Of a stretch of 64,000 nucleotides of DNA, positions 43,509-52,203 are shown in pieces. A program made the position numbers and the translations under genes. Position 1 is the first letter of the stretch, and each line of letters starts with the position of its first letter. Source of the stretch: Burkholderia cepacia (GTDB taxonomy: Bacteria; Pseudomonadota; Gammaproteobacteria; Burkholderiales; Burkholderiaceae); the NCBI RefSeq assembly GCF_001039005.1, contig NZ_LDWR01000016.1, positions 1-64,000 of the forward strand, read 5' to 3'. The notes beneath the pieces were generated by a model. The model did no database searches. It saw only the letters and a list, made by a program, of their open reading frames with translations, and was not told the origin of the DNA.

Positions 43509-44122
43509 CGGGCGACGCGACGCACGCCCGCGCGACGCTCGACGCATGGCGCGAGCAGGGCGCGGATCGGCTCGATCCCGTGCGCTTTCACCGGATCGAC
43601 GCACTCGAACGGCGCGCGGCCGCACTCGATGGCGACGCGCGCGGGTTGCTCGACGCGCGGCTGGCGACGCTGATCGAAGGTTTTGCGGCGGTCGTCGCGC
43701 GGGCCGATGAAGCAACGGAAGTGAGCAAGGCGGCGGAAGCCGCGGCAGATGCGCCGCCGCGTGGCGCGCTTGCCGGGCTCGTCGATCGGCTCGCGCGTGA
43801 TGCGCAGGCCGACCGGCGCGGGCTCGATCCCGAACTGGTCGACTACTTCCACACGATGTGGTCGAAAGTTCGCACGGAAAAGCAGTATCGCCAGTCGCTC
43901 GACCAGGTGCCGCGCAACGCGGGGCCGCTCAATTCGAACAGCCTCGTGCATCGGTCGCTGGCGACGATGCGCGAGCTGTCGCCGGCCTATCTGCAGCAAT
44001 TCCTGTCGTACGTCGATGCGCTCGCGTGGCTCGAGGATCTTGCCGGCGGCGGCGCGCAGCCCGAGAAGGAAGCGCCGCGCGCGAAGGCGGTGAAGAAGGG
44101 CACGCGGAGCAAGAGCCGGTAG
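43505..44122 (+). CDS. DUF2894 domain-containing protein
   Basis: A 205-residue soluble protein starting at a GTG that overlaps the OmpA gene stop (GTGA), so translation is coupled. The conserved block is LDPELVDYFHTMWSKVRTEKQYRQSLDQVPRNAGPLNSNSL region (about 112-150), followed by LVHRSLATMRELSPAYLQQFLSYVDAL. The C-terminus is rich in Lys/Arg (KGTRSKSR), possibly for nucleic-acid or membrane contact. It is always seen, as far as I recall, with DUF3348/DUF802 genes in Burkholderiales. Function unknown; no nuclease or helicase motif is visible. Confidence 0.85.
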   Translation: MTGDATHARATLDAWREQGADRLDPVRFHRIDALERRAAALDGDARGLLDARLATLIEGFAAVVARADEATEVSKAAEAAADAPPRGALAGLVDRLARDAQADRRGLDPELVDYFHTMWSKVRTEKQYRQSLDQVPRNAGPLNSNSLVHRSLATMRELSPAYLQQFLSYVDALAWLEDLAGGGAQPEKEAPRAKAVKKGTRSKSR

Positions 44123-44153
44123 CGCGACCTCGTACCGTTGCAGCTGGGGCCGA

Positions 44154-44657
44154 TTACATCGACACACTGCCCGACGTCGCTGCGCTTTGATATCGGGCCG
44201 CGCTGATGAATTTCGAAAATCGCTCGCACCAGATCACGACCGTCGTGTATTGCGCGGGATTCACGTCGTCGGGAAGCGGCACGACGAAATTGCCGAAGGT
44301 CGTCAGGTCGCCCACGCGCGCGGCACGCGCCTTGATCGCGAGGAACGACGCTCGCGTGTCGACGAATTCCGGAACGAGATAGATCTTGTAGTCGGGCCCT
44401 GGCGCGATGTCGCCTTCGAAGGCGATCGACGAATCGGTGATCGTCAGCTTGCCGTTGGCCCAGTGCAGCGGATCGCTTCCCGGCAGGTCGCGTTCGAAGC
44501 GGCCGGTATGTCGGGTGTTTTCGGCGGCCACTTGCAGTTCGATGGCGCTTGCACCTTCCGATGCCGTCAGGATCGGGAGCACGTAGATGCCCGCTGCGAA
44601 TGCAACGAGACCCGTTGCGAGATGCGACGCGATCAGTATCCAGATTCTGCTTTTCAT
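44154..44657 (-). CDS. DM13 domain-containing protein
   Basis: A 167-residue protein with an N-terminal membrane anchor or signal (IWILIASHLATGLVAFAAGIYVLPIL, about 5-30). The DM13 domain (about 50-150) contains GRFERDLPGSDPLHWANGKLTI, GPDYKIYLVPEF and VVIWCERFS with its single conserved Cys. DM13 domains are thought to serve in electron transfer or redox sensing at the cell surface. The gene is divergent from a DUF4148 gene and convergent with the DUF2894 operon. Confidence 0.85.
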   Translation of the reverse strand: MKSRIWILIASHLATGLVAFAAGIYVLPILTASEGASAIELQVAAENTRHTGRFERDLPGSDPLHWANGKLTITDSSIAFEGDIAPGPDYKIYLVPEFVDTRASFLAIKARAARVGDLTTFGNFVVPLPDDVNPAQYTTVVIWCERFSKFISAARYQSAATSGSVSM

Positions 44658-44871
44658 ATCGGACCCTTTGAACGAGAACAGAGGGTGGCGCGTGGCCACC
44701 ACACTGTAGTCGCGCGAGCCGGCGAAATCTGACAGTCGGTCGACATTCACGTGCGTATGTCGTTCGCGTCGGACACGACGTCGAATAAATTTCGTCGACG
44801 CGTGTCATCTTTGCGCTCGCGGGTCGACTCACTCTCCATCGACAACGTCGTCGATGCTCAGGAGAGATCAG

Positions 44872-45177
44872 ATGAACAAGCTTGCTCTGTATGTTCTTGC
44901 GACGGTTGCCGCGACCGCTTCCGTTTCCGCATGGGCCGCGCCGCAGTCCACCGTGACGCGCGCGGAGGTCACGGCCGAACTGGCCGCACTGCACGCGGCC
45001 GGCTACCGTCAGACGGGTGAAGATCCGCACTATCCGGCGCGACTGGCGGAAGCGCTGACGAAGATCGGCTCGACCGGTACGTCGACCGCCGATACGAGCG
45101 GATACGGGACGATGTCGCCGACCGCGAGCGAATCGGGCTCGATTACCCGCGACAATCCGATCTATCGCGGACGATGA
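44872..45177 (+). CDS. DUF4148 domain-containing protein
   Basis: A 101-residue exported protein with a signal peptide (MNKLALYVLATVAATASVSAWA-AP). The mature N-terminus TVTRAEVTAELAALHAAGYRQTGEDPHYPARLAEAL is the DUF4148 core, a small periplasmic domain greatly expanded in Burkholderia; the rest is Thr/Ser/Gly-rich. AGGAGAG precedes the start by seven bases. Function unknown. Small periplasmic DUF4148 genes often respond to envelope stress, but nothing here shows that directly. Confidence 0.9.
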   Translation: MNKLALYVLATVAATASVSAWAAPQSTVTRAEVTAELAALHAAGYRQTGEDPHYPARLAEALTKIGSTGTSTADTSGYGTMSPTASESGSITRDNPIYRGR

Positions 45178-45256
45178 TCCGGGTTGGACATTGCGCCTGT
45201 CGACGGGTGCAACGTCCGATTCGTTTGGACTGCGATGCGTTGCCGGATGCGCAACA

Positions 45257-45829
45257 TCAGTGCGGCGGCTCGCCTTCGGTTATCGCCGCGCCGAGCGCCT
45301 GCAATGCTTCGGCCAGCATCGACGCGAACGGCGGATGCGCGGCGATGCCCGCGGCGTCGAGCTGACTCCCGAGGATCGGCAGCGTGATCGACGCGCGCTC
45401 GATGATGCGGGCCGACATCACCGACAGTGTTTCCCGCAGCGCCGCGTCCGCATGCGTTGCGCGCGGCGATGCATTCAGCACCGCGACCGGCTTGTGGACG
45501 ATGGCTTCGCACCCCACGACCCAGTCCAGCGCGTTCTTCATCACGCCGGTTACGCCGTGCGCGTATTCCGGGCTCGCGATCAGCACGCCGTCCGCCGCGT
45601 TCAGGCGATCGATCAGGTCGCGCACGGCGGCGGGCGACGGAAATTCGGCATCGGGATTGAACAGCGGGAATTCGCCGAGGCGATCGAAACGCGTGATGCG
45701 CATGCCGCGCGGCGCGACGTGCGCGGCAGCATCGAGCAGCGCGGCGTTGTACGACAGCGACCGGAGGCTGCCGCACAGGGCGACGATGTTGATGCGGCGG
45801 TCGGCGTCGGTTCGGAATTCGGTGGTCAT
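45257..45829 (-). CDS. NADPH-dependent FMN reductase family protein
   Basis: A 190-residue flavodoxin-like reductase. The FMN phosphate loop is CGSLRSLSYNAALLDA (19-34), and the conserved SPEYAHGVTGVMKNALDWV (about 86-104) contacts the flavin and subunit partner. Members reduce FMN, quinones, chromate or azo compounds with NADPH. It is followed in tandem on the same strand by no close gene; the gene upstream at 45926 ends 96 bases away. Confidence 0.92.
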   Translation of the reverse strand: MTTEFRTDADRRINIVALCGSLRSLSYNAALLDAAAHVAPRGMRITRFDRLGEFPLFNPDAEFPSPAAVRDLIDRLNAADGVLIASPEYAHGVTGVMKNALDWVVGCEAIVHKPVAVLNASPRATHADAALRETLSVMSARIIERASITLPILGSQLDAAGIAAHPPFASMLAEALQALGAAITEGEPPH

Positions 45830-45925
45830 CGATGGGCGTTTCGGTTGGCGGGGTGCGCAGCCGCGTCACGCGGACCGGACGGATTATCGCATCGGCGTTC
45901 GATCGGCGTGGCGCGTGTGCCGACG

Positions 45926-46561
45926 CTACGTACGCGACGCGGTCCGTGCTGCCTCGTTGAAAATGGTTGCTGACTCGCGTCGAGCCGGTTCGGCGTCGCT
46001 CATCCCGACCGCTCGTGCGAATGCGCCGATTTCCCATCCGTTGCCGAGCAACAGGCGCCGCGTATGCAGCGCGCCGTGTACGTCGTCGGCGACGGTTTCG
46101 CCGAGATAGCGCAGCGCGCGGCCCTCGATATCGACGAAGCCGTGCCGGTAATCGTGCGCGAGCGTGGTCCACAGCTGCGCGGCGCCGACCGACTGGCGCG
46201 CGCCGCTGATCAGGCACAGGCCTGCGTCGAGCCCCCAGCGATACAGCGTCGTCGCGAGGCCCTTGCGTTGCGACGAGCCGCGCAGCCGCGTATGCGGCGC
46301 GCGCAGGTAGCGGTCCGCGCGGCGCGGGATTTCGGGAAGGCGGTTGAACACCGTGTAGCCGGCAAGTTCGCGCGCGGCCGGATCCTCGACGTACAGGAAG
46401 TATTCGCCGTCCGCCTCGCGGTGGCGGACGATCAGGCCCGAGCGGCCGAGCGTGACGGCCGGCAGCCCGTGCAGGCGATGGCCCGGCTGATGGAGGCGTG
46501 CGTAGAGTGTGTCGAGTTCATCGTCGATGTCGTGCTGGGAATGCTGTACGTCGATGCGCAT
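45926..46561 (-). CDS. Hypothetical protein, GNAT-like (LuxI/autoinducer-type fold possible)
   Basis: A 211-residue protein, probably cytoplasmic. The middle portion (SGLIVRHREADGEYFLYVEDPAARELAGYTVFNRL, about 44-78) and the stretch RGSSQRKGLATTLYRWGLDAGLCLISG (about 94-120) follow a GNAT-like pattern: a strand pair, then R-x-x-G-L/A-T-x-L with a helix. The usual Q/R-x-x-G-x-G/A loop is recognisable as Q-R-K-G-L-A. The C-terminal part is specific. I cannot assign a substrate. It may share a transcript with the FMN reductase gene. Confidence 0.7.
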   Translation of the reverse strand: MRIDVQHSQHDIDDELDTLYARLHQPGHRLHGLPAVTLGRSGLIVRHREADGEYFLYVEDPAARELAGYTVFNRLPEIPRRADRYLRAPHTRLRGSSQRKGLATTLYRWGLDAGLCLISGARQSVGAAQLWTTLAHDYRHGFVDIEGRALRYLGETVADDVHGALHTRRLLLGNGWEIGAFARAVGMSDAEPARRESATIFNEAARTASRT

Positions 46562-46666
46562 GGCAAAGGTCGCCCGTCCCGGGCGGTTCGAGAAAAGGGT
46601 TCATCGCAACAAGGGAGAGGAATGGGTGCGGCCCCCGGGCTCGGCGAAGCGAGCCGGGGCCGCGAA

Positions 46667-46753
46667 TCAGCTGGGGATGTGCTGGAAACCGGCGGCGATC
46701 GCGGCGAGGCCCGCGATGCAGAGTGCGAACAGGATCAGGACTTTGTGGATCAC
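46667..46753 (-). CDS. Putative 28-residue small membrane protein
   Basis: A GTG start at 46753 with AGGAAAGAGGC just upstream opens a frame encoding MIHKVLILFALCIAGLAAI and nine more residues, ending HIPS. One hydrophobic helix fills residues 4-22. A GC-rich hairpin with one bulged base follows at 46633-46659, suggesting a transcript end. Short single-helix proteins of this kind are common and usually missed. The evidence is the ribosome-binding site, helix and hairpin; expression is unproven. Confidence 0.5.
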   Translation of the reverse strand: MIHKVLILFALCIAGLAAIAAGFQHIPS

Positions 46754-47089
46754 GCCTCTTTCCTCATGAATGCGCGGCGCCGGCGGGCGGCATCGCGGAG
46801 ACGGTGAGCGGCGGGCACGGCCCGCACGGCCGTCGTGCGGGACGACGGTCGGGTGTCCGGGCGACAGGGCGCACGCGGACGGCCGGAACCATACGCCAGG
46901 CGATCGGGCTGGGCAATCGGACTGGCGGGGAAAAGCGACGGAAAGCGGAGAAAAGCGTTGTTTCGCGACAATTGGCCGCAACGGAGCTGCGTTGCGGCGA
47001 TACTCGATGCGCGCGAACACGGAGCGTTCGGAGGGCGGGCGAGTGCATGGTTGCCACGCACGCCAGCACGTGTTGCGCGAGCGTGACCG
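46754..47089. other. Intergenic gap with an 8-bp inverted repeat
   Basis: No convincing gene in 336 bases. GCCGCAAC (46975-46982) and GTTGCGGC (46991-46998) form a perfect stem with an eight-base loop about 90 bases past the acetyltransferase stop; there is no T-run. The stretch 46930-46975 is locally AT-richer (repeated GAAAAGCG) and may hold the promoter of the small membrane protein. Confidence 0.45.
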
Positions 47090-47587
47090 TCAGCCCGCCA
47101 CCGCGCGCTCGTAAAGCGACGCGATATACCCGCTCGCCATCGGCCGCAGCGACACGCGCGCGAACCCCAGCGCCTCGTAGTACGCACACAGCCGCGCGTT
47201 GCGCGGATCGCAATCGAGCCGCAGAAACGGGCGCCGGCGCGTGCGTACCTGATCGGCGCACCAGTCGATCGCGTGGCGACCGAGCCCGTGGCCGTGGAAG
47301 CCGTCACGCACCGAGAGCCGGTGCACGTAGCCGGCGACCGGGTCCTGCGGCCCCCAGTACTCGTCGTCCTGCCACGTCAGCATGAAGATCGCGGCGGCCA
47401 CGCCGTCCTGCTCGACGACTTGAACATTGCCGTCGTCGAGCATCGGCAGCACGTCGTGTTCGGTTCGCGGGCGGTGCCCCCATGCCATGTCGTCGTGGGC
47501 GATCTTGAACGCGACTGCATCGGAGAGGATGCGCGCGACGATCGCCGCGTCGCCGGTGGTTGCCGGTCGTATCGTTTTGTCGTTCAT
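47090..47587 (-). CDS. GNAT family N-acetyltransferase
   Basis: A 165-residue acetyltransferase. The acetyl-CoA loop is VRDGFHGHGLGRHAIDWC (about 92-110), and RLDCDPRNARLCAYYEALGFARV is the conserved C-terminal GNAT region. The N-terminus IRPATTGDAAIVARILSDAVA is standard. The substrate is not known. The frame extends far upstream of 47587 without similarity, so MNDKTIRPAT was chosen. It is the last gene of a minus-strand pair with the ICMT-like gene 97 bases upstream. Confidence 0.9.
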   Translation of the reverse strand: MNDKTIRPATTGDAAIVARILSDAVAFKIAHDDMAWGHRPRTEHDVLPMLDDGNVQVVEQDGVAAAIFMLTWQDDEYWGPQDPVAGYVHRLSVRDGFHGHGLGRHAIDWCADQVRTRRRPFLRLDCDPRNARLCAYYEALGFARVSLRPMASGYIASLYERAVAG

Positions 47588-47684
47588 CGTTCGAATCGCG
47601 CGCCGTCCGTCGGGGAGCGCCATTGTGCGCCGGGGCCGGCGAAACGTCGACGCTTGCGCGCTGCCCCGGCCTCCAGTCGATGCG

Positions 47685-48968
47685 TCAGGCCGGCTGCTGC
47701 ACCCCGAACGCCTGCCTGATCCGCGCGAACAGCCCGTGCTCCGCGATCCATGCGGCATACGCGCGATAGTCGGGGTCGCGCATCAGGTGGCGTTCTTCCG
47801 TCTTCGCGCGCAGGTAATAGATCAGGTTGACCGCGACCAGCGCGGCGCAGTGCATGAGCCCGATCTGCCAGCCGAGCGGCTCGACGAACGGCACCGACAC
47901 CATCCAGTACGACAGGTTCTTCGTGATGTACGCCGGATGCTTCGTAAAGCGGTACGGGCCCGACGTGATGATTCCGCGATGGGTGAGGTTCGAGAAGCGC
48001 AGCCCGAACGAGATCGTCGACAGCGCATACGTCAGCAGCAGCAGGATGATCAGCGCGCCCCAGATCACGCGCAGCGTCGGCGCGGACAGCAGCCAGTTGT
48101 CCCAGAACAGCGAGCCTTCGTAGCGGATGTAGTGGCCCGAGATCAGCGACCAGAACGGTTGGTAGCAGATCAGCGCGGCGCCCCAGCCGAGTGCCGTCGG
48201 TTCGACCGTGCGCACGTGGCTGTCGAGGATGCGGAACGTGCACAGATAGCCGACGGTGCCGAACATCAGGTCCATCGTGAACGACAGGTCGTACATGAAC
48301 GTGAAGGTCGCGAGCGACATCGGCGCGCTCATCGCGTGCGCGAGCGACGCGGTCAGATGATCGGCGTCCTTCGACAGGTAGACGGTCATCAGCGGCAGGA
48401 AGAACGTCTTCACGCCCCAGCCGGCGAGCATTTCGCGCACCGGCTGCCAGCTCGCGGGCTTCTCGCGGCGGAACAGGAGGCGGCCCCACAGCAGGTACGC
48501 GTCGTCGGTTTCGCGCTGATGGCGGTCCATCCACATGAAATAGAACGGCGCGGCGACGATCACGTACGGCGCGAGCGCGCGCAGCAGCGACCAGAACGGC
48601 AGGTAGAAATCGCCGTGATATTCGGGCAGCAGCCAGTACAGCATCCCGATGCCCGCGTAGATCGACGTGAGCGCGCCGAGCCGTGTCGCGACGCGCGCGA
48701 GGCCGAGCGGCCGCACGGCCTGGCGCGACAGCCCCGCGCTCGGGCGCAGGTAGACGCGCGAGATGAGGATTTCGTGCAGCGCGATCGTGCCGATGATCGC
48801 GAGGCTCGCGATGATCGCGCGCGTCGCGGCGTCGAGGGCCGGCTGGTCGCGCGTGAACCACAGCGCGAGGAGCCCGGCCGTGATGCCGAGCAGGCCGGCA
48901 CGGAAGGGCGTGGCGGAACGGGGCGGGCGGTCCTGGACCGCGGCGATGCCGTCGAGCGTGGAATTCAT
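47685..48968 (-). CDS. Isoprenylcysteine carboxyl methyltransferase-like membrane protein
   Basis: A 427-residue integral membrane protein with about ten hydrophobic segments. The last quarter carries the ICMT/PEMT cofactor motif ITSGPYRFTKHPAYITKNL (about 333-351) and EERHLMRDPDYRAYAAWI near the end, which bind S-adenosylmethionine at the membrane face. Bacterial relatives with five helices are about 200 residues; the additional N-terminal 250 residues here are a further membrane domain of unknown role. It precedes, on the same strand, an acetyltransferase gene. Confidence 0.85.
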   Translation of the reverse strand: MNSTLDGIAAVQDRPPRSATPFRAGLLGITAGLLALWFTRDQPALDAATRAIIASLAIIGTIALHEILISRVYLRPSAGLSRQAVRPLGLARVATRLGALTSIYAGIGMLYWLLPEYHGDFYLPFWSLLRALAPYVIVAAPFYFMWMDRHQRETDDAYLLWGRLLFRREKPASWQPVREMLAGWGVKTFFLPLMTVYLSKDADHLTASLAHAMSAPMSLATFTFMYDLSFTMDLMFGTVGYLCTFRILDSHVRTVEPTALGWGAALICYQPFWSLISGHYIRYEGSLFWDNWLLSAPTLRVIWGALIILLLLTYALSTISFGLRFSNLTHRGIITSGPYRFTKHPAYITKNLSYWMVSVPFVEPLGWQIGLMHCAALVAVNLIYYLRAKTEERHLMRDPDYRAYAAWIAEHGLFARIRQAFGVQQPA

Positions 48969-49088
48969 GATCGGATCCTCGTCGGGATGAGGGCCGGCGC
49001 CCCCGCTTGGCGGGTGACGCCGGCCGTCGGCCGGGCTTTGTATTGATGCGTGCCCGGCCATTGGCCTGTGGTTCTGGTAGGTAAGACG

Positions 49089-51383
49089 TTACTTCTTGGT
49101 GCCGCCGCCCAGCAGACCGCCGAGGAGGTTCGTCACCGGCGACAGCAGGTTGGCTGCACCACCCGCGGCGGCGCCGTTCGAGCTGCCGGTCAGGCCGGCC
49201 GCCACGGTGCCGCTGCCGGCCGGTGTCGTCGCGGTGCCGGCCGCGCCGCTCGGGGTGACCGTCGCGCCGGCACCGGCGCCGCCGGCCGGCGTCGTCAGCG
49301 CGCCCGTCAGCGTGCCGACCGGGCCGCTCGTCAGCAGGCCGCCGAGGGTGCCCGTCACGTTGCCTCCCGGCGTCGTGACCGTGCCGGTGAGGCTTGCGCC
49401 GAGCGGCGTCAGCGAGTTGACGAGGTTGGTGACCGGCGCCAGCAGGCCGCCGACACCCGAACCGCCGGTGCCGCTTGTGCCGCCGGTCCCGCTGGTGCCG
49501 CCCGAACCGAGGCCGCCGAGTGCGCCCGTCACGGTACCGAGCAGGCCGGTGACCGGTGCCAGCGGGCCGCCGCCGGTGCCGCTCGTGCCGCCGGTCCCGC
49601 TGGTGCCGCTCGAACCGAGGCCGCCGAGTGCGCCGGTCAGCGAGCCGAGCAGGCCCGTGACCGGTCCGAGCGGGCCGCCGCTCGTGCCGCTGGTGCCGCC
49701 CGAACCGCTCGAGCTGCCGCCGCCGAGCCCACCCGTCAGCGTGCCGAGCAGGCCCGTGATCGGGGCGAGCGGGTTGCTGCCGCCGGTGCCGCTGCTGGAG
49801 CTGCCCGCGTTGTTGTCGTGGACGAGGCCGCCGGTGGAGGTCACCGTATTGCCGAGCTGGGCCACGACGCCGCCGAGAGCCGCGCCGAGCGGGTTGTCGG
49901 TCGCGCCGCCGACCTTCGTGCCTGCGGTTGCGAGGCCGTTGCCGAGCGTGCTCAGCAGGCCGTTGAGCGGTGTGCCGAGCAGCGTCACGCCGCCGAGCGT
50001 CTGCGTGGCGCCCGGCGTCGTGACGCCGCCGGTCAGCGTGTTCGTGATCGGGTTGATCACCTTGCCGACCTGCGTCTCGAGCTGCTGGACCGGCGAGCTG
50101 TTCAGCGCCGTGTTGAGGCCGGACGCGGTCGAGTTGACGGCGCCGCCGACGGTGTTGACGAGATCGCCGACGAGCGTCGTCACGGGCGACAGCGGCGACA
50201 GCGGGCCCGAGCCGAGGCTCTTCACCGCGTTGCCGAGGTTGTTGACCGTGCCGCCGGCGCCGGTCAGCAGGCCGGTGGTCGACGTCAGCGTCGGTCCGAG
50301 CGGGTTCGCCGACACGCCGATCGAGCCGAGGCCGGCCGCGACGCCGTTGCCGAGCGACTGCACGCCGTTGCCGAGGCTCGTGACCGCATTGCCGATGCTG
50401 GTGGCCGTCGTCGGGTTCGTGCCGGGGATCTGCACGCCGCCGATCTGCGCGCCGCCGTTCGCGACCGTCGTGCCGACTGCCGTCACGAGGTTGCCGGATT
50501 TCTGGAGGACATTGCCGAGCGGGGTGACGCCGGTACCGGAGGTGCCGGAAGTACCCGACGTGCCAGAGGTGCCCGACGTACCCGACGTGCCCGACGTGCC
50601 CGACGTACCCGACGTACCCGACGTACCCGACGTACCCGACGTACCCGAGGTGCCGGAGGTGCCCGAGGTGCCCGAGGTGCCGGAAGTACCCGAAGTACCC
50701 GAAGTGCCGGAAGTACCCGAAGTACCCGAAGTACCCGAAGTGCCCGAAGTGCCCGAAGTGCCCGAAGTGCCCGAAGTGCCCGAAGTGCCAGAGGTGCCGG
50801 AGGTACCCGACGTACCGGAAGTGCCCGAGGTGCCGGAAGTGCCCGAGGTGCCGGAAGTGCCCGAGGTACCGGAAGTGCCCGAGGTACCGGAAGTGCCCGA
50901 GGTGCCGGAGGTACCCGACGTACCGGAGGTACCCGACGTACCGGAAGTACCCGACGTACCGGAAGTGCCCGACGTACCGGAAGTGCCCGACGTGCCGGAA
51001 GTACCCGACGTACCGGAAGTACCCGACGTACCGGAAGTGCCCGACGTACCGGAAGTACCCGAGGTGCCAGACGTACCCGACGTGCCAGACGTACCCGACG
51101 TACCGGAAGTACCCGACGTGCCAGACGTGCCAGACGTGCCAGACGTGCCAGACGTACCCGACGTACCGGAAGACGTACCCGAAGTCCCCGAACTACCGCC
51201 GCCCGACGTCCCCGACGAACCGCCGCCCGACGTGCCGGAAGTCCCCGAACTGCCGCCCGTCCCCGACGTGCTCGGCTTGATCGTCGGCGGGGTCGTCGGT
51301 CCATCGACCGAGCCGCAACCATATAGTGCGAGCAGCGACGAGACGGCCATCGTTACCGTCGTCTTCTTGAAAATGTTGTACAT
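49089..51383 (-). CDS. Collagen-like (GTS)n repeat lipoprotein
   Basis: A 764-residue exported protein. The N-terminus [24 protein letters not shown] is a lipoprotein signal with Cys23. Then follow a Ser/Gly/Thr linker, 71 uninterrupted G-T-S triplets (about residues 71-283), and a long Gly/Leu/Val-rich domain of short repeats such as [12 protein letters not shown] and [13 protein letters not shown] periodicity without proline is collagen-like, as in Burkholderia Bucl proteins; the repeated Thr/Ser could be glycosylated. It is most likely a surface or outer-membrane protein. The next gene downstream on the strand is the ICMT-like gene. Confidence 0.87.
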   Translation of the reverse strand: MYNIFKKTTVTMAVSSLLALYGCGSVDGPTTPPTIKPSTSGTGGSSGTSGTSGGGSSGTSGGGSSGTSGTSSGTSGTSGTSGTSGTSGTSGTSGTSGTSGTSGTSGTSGTSGTSGTSGTSGTSGTSGTSGTSGTSGTSGTSGTSGTSGTSGTSGTSGTSGTSGTSGTSGTSGTSGTSGTSGTSGTSGTSGTSGTSGTSGTSGTSGTSGTSGTSGTSGTSGTSGTSGTSGTSGTSGTSGTSGTSGTSGTSGTSGTSGTSGTSGTSGTSGTSGTSGTSGTSGTSGTGVTPLGNVLQKSGNLVTAVGTTVANGGAQIGGVQIPGTNPTTATSIGNAVTSLGNGVQSLGNGVAAGLGSIGVSANPLGPTLTSTTGLLTGAGGTVNNLGNAVKSLGSGPLSPLSPVTTLVGDLVNTVGGAVNSTASGLNTALNSSPVQQLETQVGKVINPITNTLTGGVTTPGATQTLGGVTLLGTPLNGLLSTLGNGLATAGTKVGGATDNPLGAALGGVVAQLGNTVTSTGGLVHDNNAGSSSSGTGGSNPLAPITGLLGTLTGGLGGGSSSGSGGTSGTSGGPLGPVTGLLGSLTGALGGLGSSGTSGTGGTSGTGGGPLAPVTGLLGTVTGALGGLGSGGTSGTGGTSGTGGSGVGGLLAPVTNLVNSLTPLGASLTGTVTTPGGNVTGTLGGLLTSGPVGTLTGALTTPAGGAGAGATVTPSGAAGTATTPAGSGTVAAGLTGSSNGAAAGGAANLLSPVTNLLGGLLGGGTKK
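50533..51171. repeat. 71 tandem copies of a 9-bp unit (GTRCCSGAM)
   Basis: 639 bases of strictly periodic nine-mers, read on the plus strand as GT(A/G)CC(C/G)GA(C/A/G), with a few CCA variants. On the coding strand each unit is G-T-S. Higher-order patterns such as alternating GTACCGGAA/GTGCCCGAC blocks indicate repeated duplication of larger segments. Being a multiple of three, copy-number change would alter stalk length without a frameshift. Confidence 0.95.
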
Positions 51384-51743
51384 GTTGGCCTCGACATTGG
51401 AAGTGTGTCCAAGCCTGCACTGCAAATTCCGCGCCACGACGGGTTCCGCGAAACGGTGTCGCGCTTTGTTGCGGAAATCGGGAATATCAACGCGATTTAA
51501 ACGCATTAATGATGGTTTCGCGCGGCGGGCACGCACGGTGCGCCGGTGCGTTCATGGCGATGTTCCCGTGAACCGCCGTAACGCGCGGCGCAATGTTACG
51601 TAGCGTTCGACATCGCGTCACGCGGGCGGCCGCGAACCGAGGGCCGCGTCTTTGACGAAACGCGCCGGCCCCGTGAACATGGCGCGACATCTCCCGGCCG
51701 CCGGCGCCGCCGCAACGGTCACGACCTCACACAGGACACCGAC
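51384..51743. other. Intergenic gap upstream of the repeat lipoprotein and CMD genes
   Basis: I see no gene in these 360 bases. The minus-strand promoter of the repeat lipoprotein should lie here; the AT-richer stretch at 51485-51515 (GATTTAAACGCATTAATGATG) is a candidate. The stretch upstream of 51744 carries the ACAGGACACC ribosome-binding site of the decarboxylase-like gene. Confidence 0.4.
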
Positions 51744-52142
51744 ATGAGCGAACAGGACAGGGAATACGGCAAGGCGCGGCGGATCGACGTGATGGGCGAG
51801 GCGTTCGTCGAGCGCGCGATGCGCGACCTCGACGGTTTTTCGCGTCCGCTGCAGAACTGGCTGAACGAACACGCGTGGGGCAGCACGTGGCAACGGGGCG
51901 GGATCGACCTGAAGACGCGCAGCCTGTGCACGTGCGCGATGCTGGCGGCGCTCGGCCGCAGCACGGAACTGAAAGGCCATATTCGCGGAGCGCTCAACAA
52001 CGGCGCGAGCCTCGTCGAGATCCGCGAGGTGCTGCTGCACAGCGCGCTGTACGCGGGCGCGCCGGCCGCGGTCGCGGCATTCCGCAGCGCGCGCGAGGTG
52101 ATCTCGGATCTCGGGCTGTCGGTGCCCGACGACGAAGCCTGA
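51744..52142 (+). CDS. Carboxymuconolactone decarboxylase family protein
   Basis: A 132-residue protein of the gamma-carboxymuconolactone decarboxylase (CMD/AhpD) superfamily. The core LKTRSLCTCAMLAALGRSTELKGHIRGALNNGAS and EVLLHSALYAGAPAAVAAF match PcaC. The Cys pair of AhpD peroxidases (C-x-x-C) is present only as C-T-C, so a decarboxylase or lyase role is more likely than peroxidase. It is not in a protocatechuate operon here, so the real substrate is open. Convergent with the hydrolase-monooxygenase operon. Confidence 0.9.
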   Translation: MSEQDREYGKARRIDVMGEAFVERAMRDLDGFSRPLQNWLNEHAWGSTWQRGGIDLKTRSLCTCAMLAALGRSTELKGHIRGALNNGASLVEIREVLLHSALYAGAPAAVAAFRSAREVISDLGLSVPDDEA

Positions 52143-52203
52143 TTCCGCCGCGGCGCCGGCGGTCCGGCACGGGATCAGGCTTCGTTACGTTCCGGCTTGG
52201 TGT

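Noticed and set aside
39675-43715. A 1346-codon open frame on the minus strand opposite the DUF802/OmpA genes
   Set aside because: It is a shadow of high GC at third codon positions and of the plus-strand repeats. It has Arg/His/Asp-rich composition, no domain and no ribosome-binding site; the plus strand has recognised families.
50533-51171. CRISPR-like periodicity
   Set aside because: The unit is nine bases with no unique spacers; it is a coding minisatellite.
49096-51603. Plus-strand frames across the repeat lipoprotein gene, one with long V-P-E/V-P-D repeats
   Set aside because: The nine-base periodicity keeps all frames open. The minus strand has the lipoprotein signal and ribosome-binding site; the plus-strand frames lack both.
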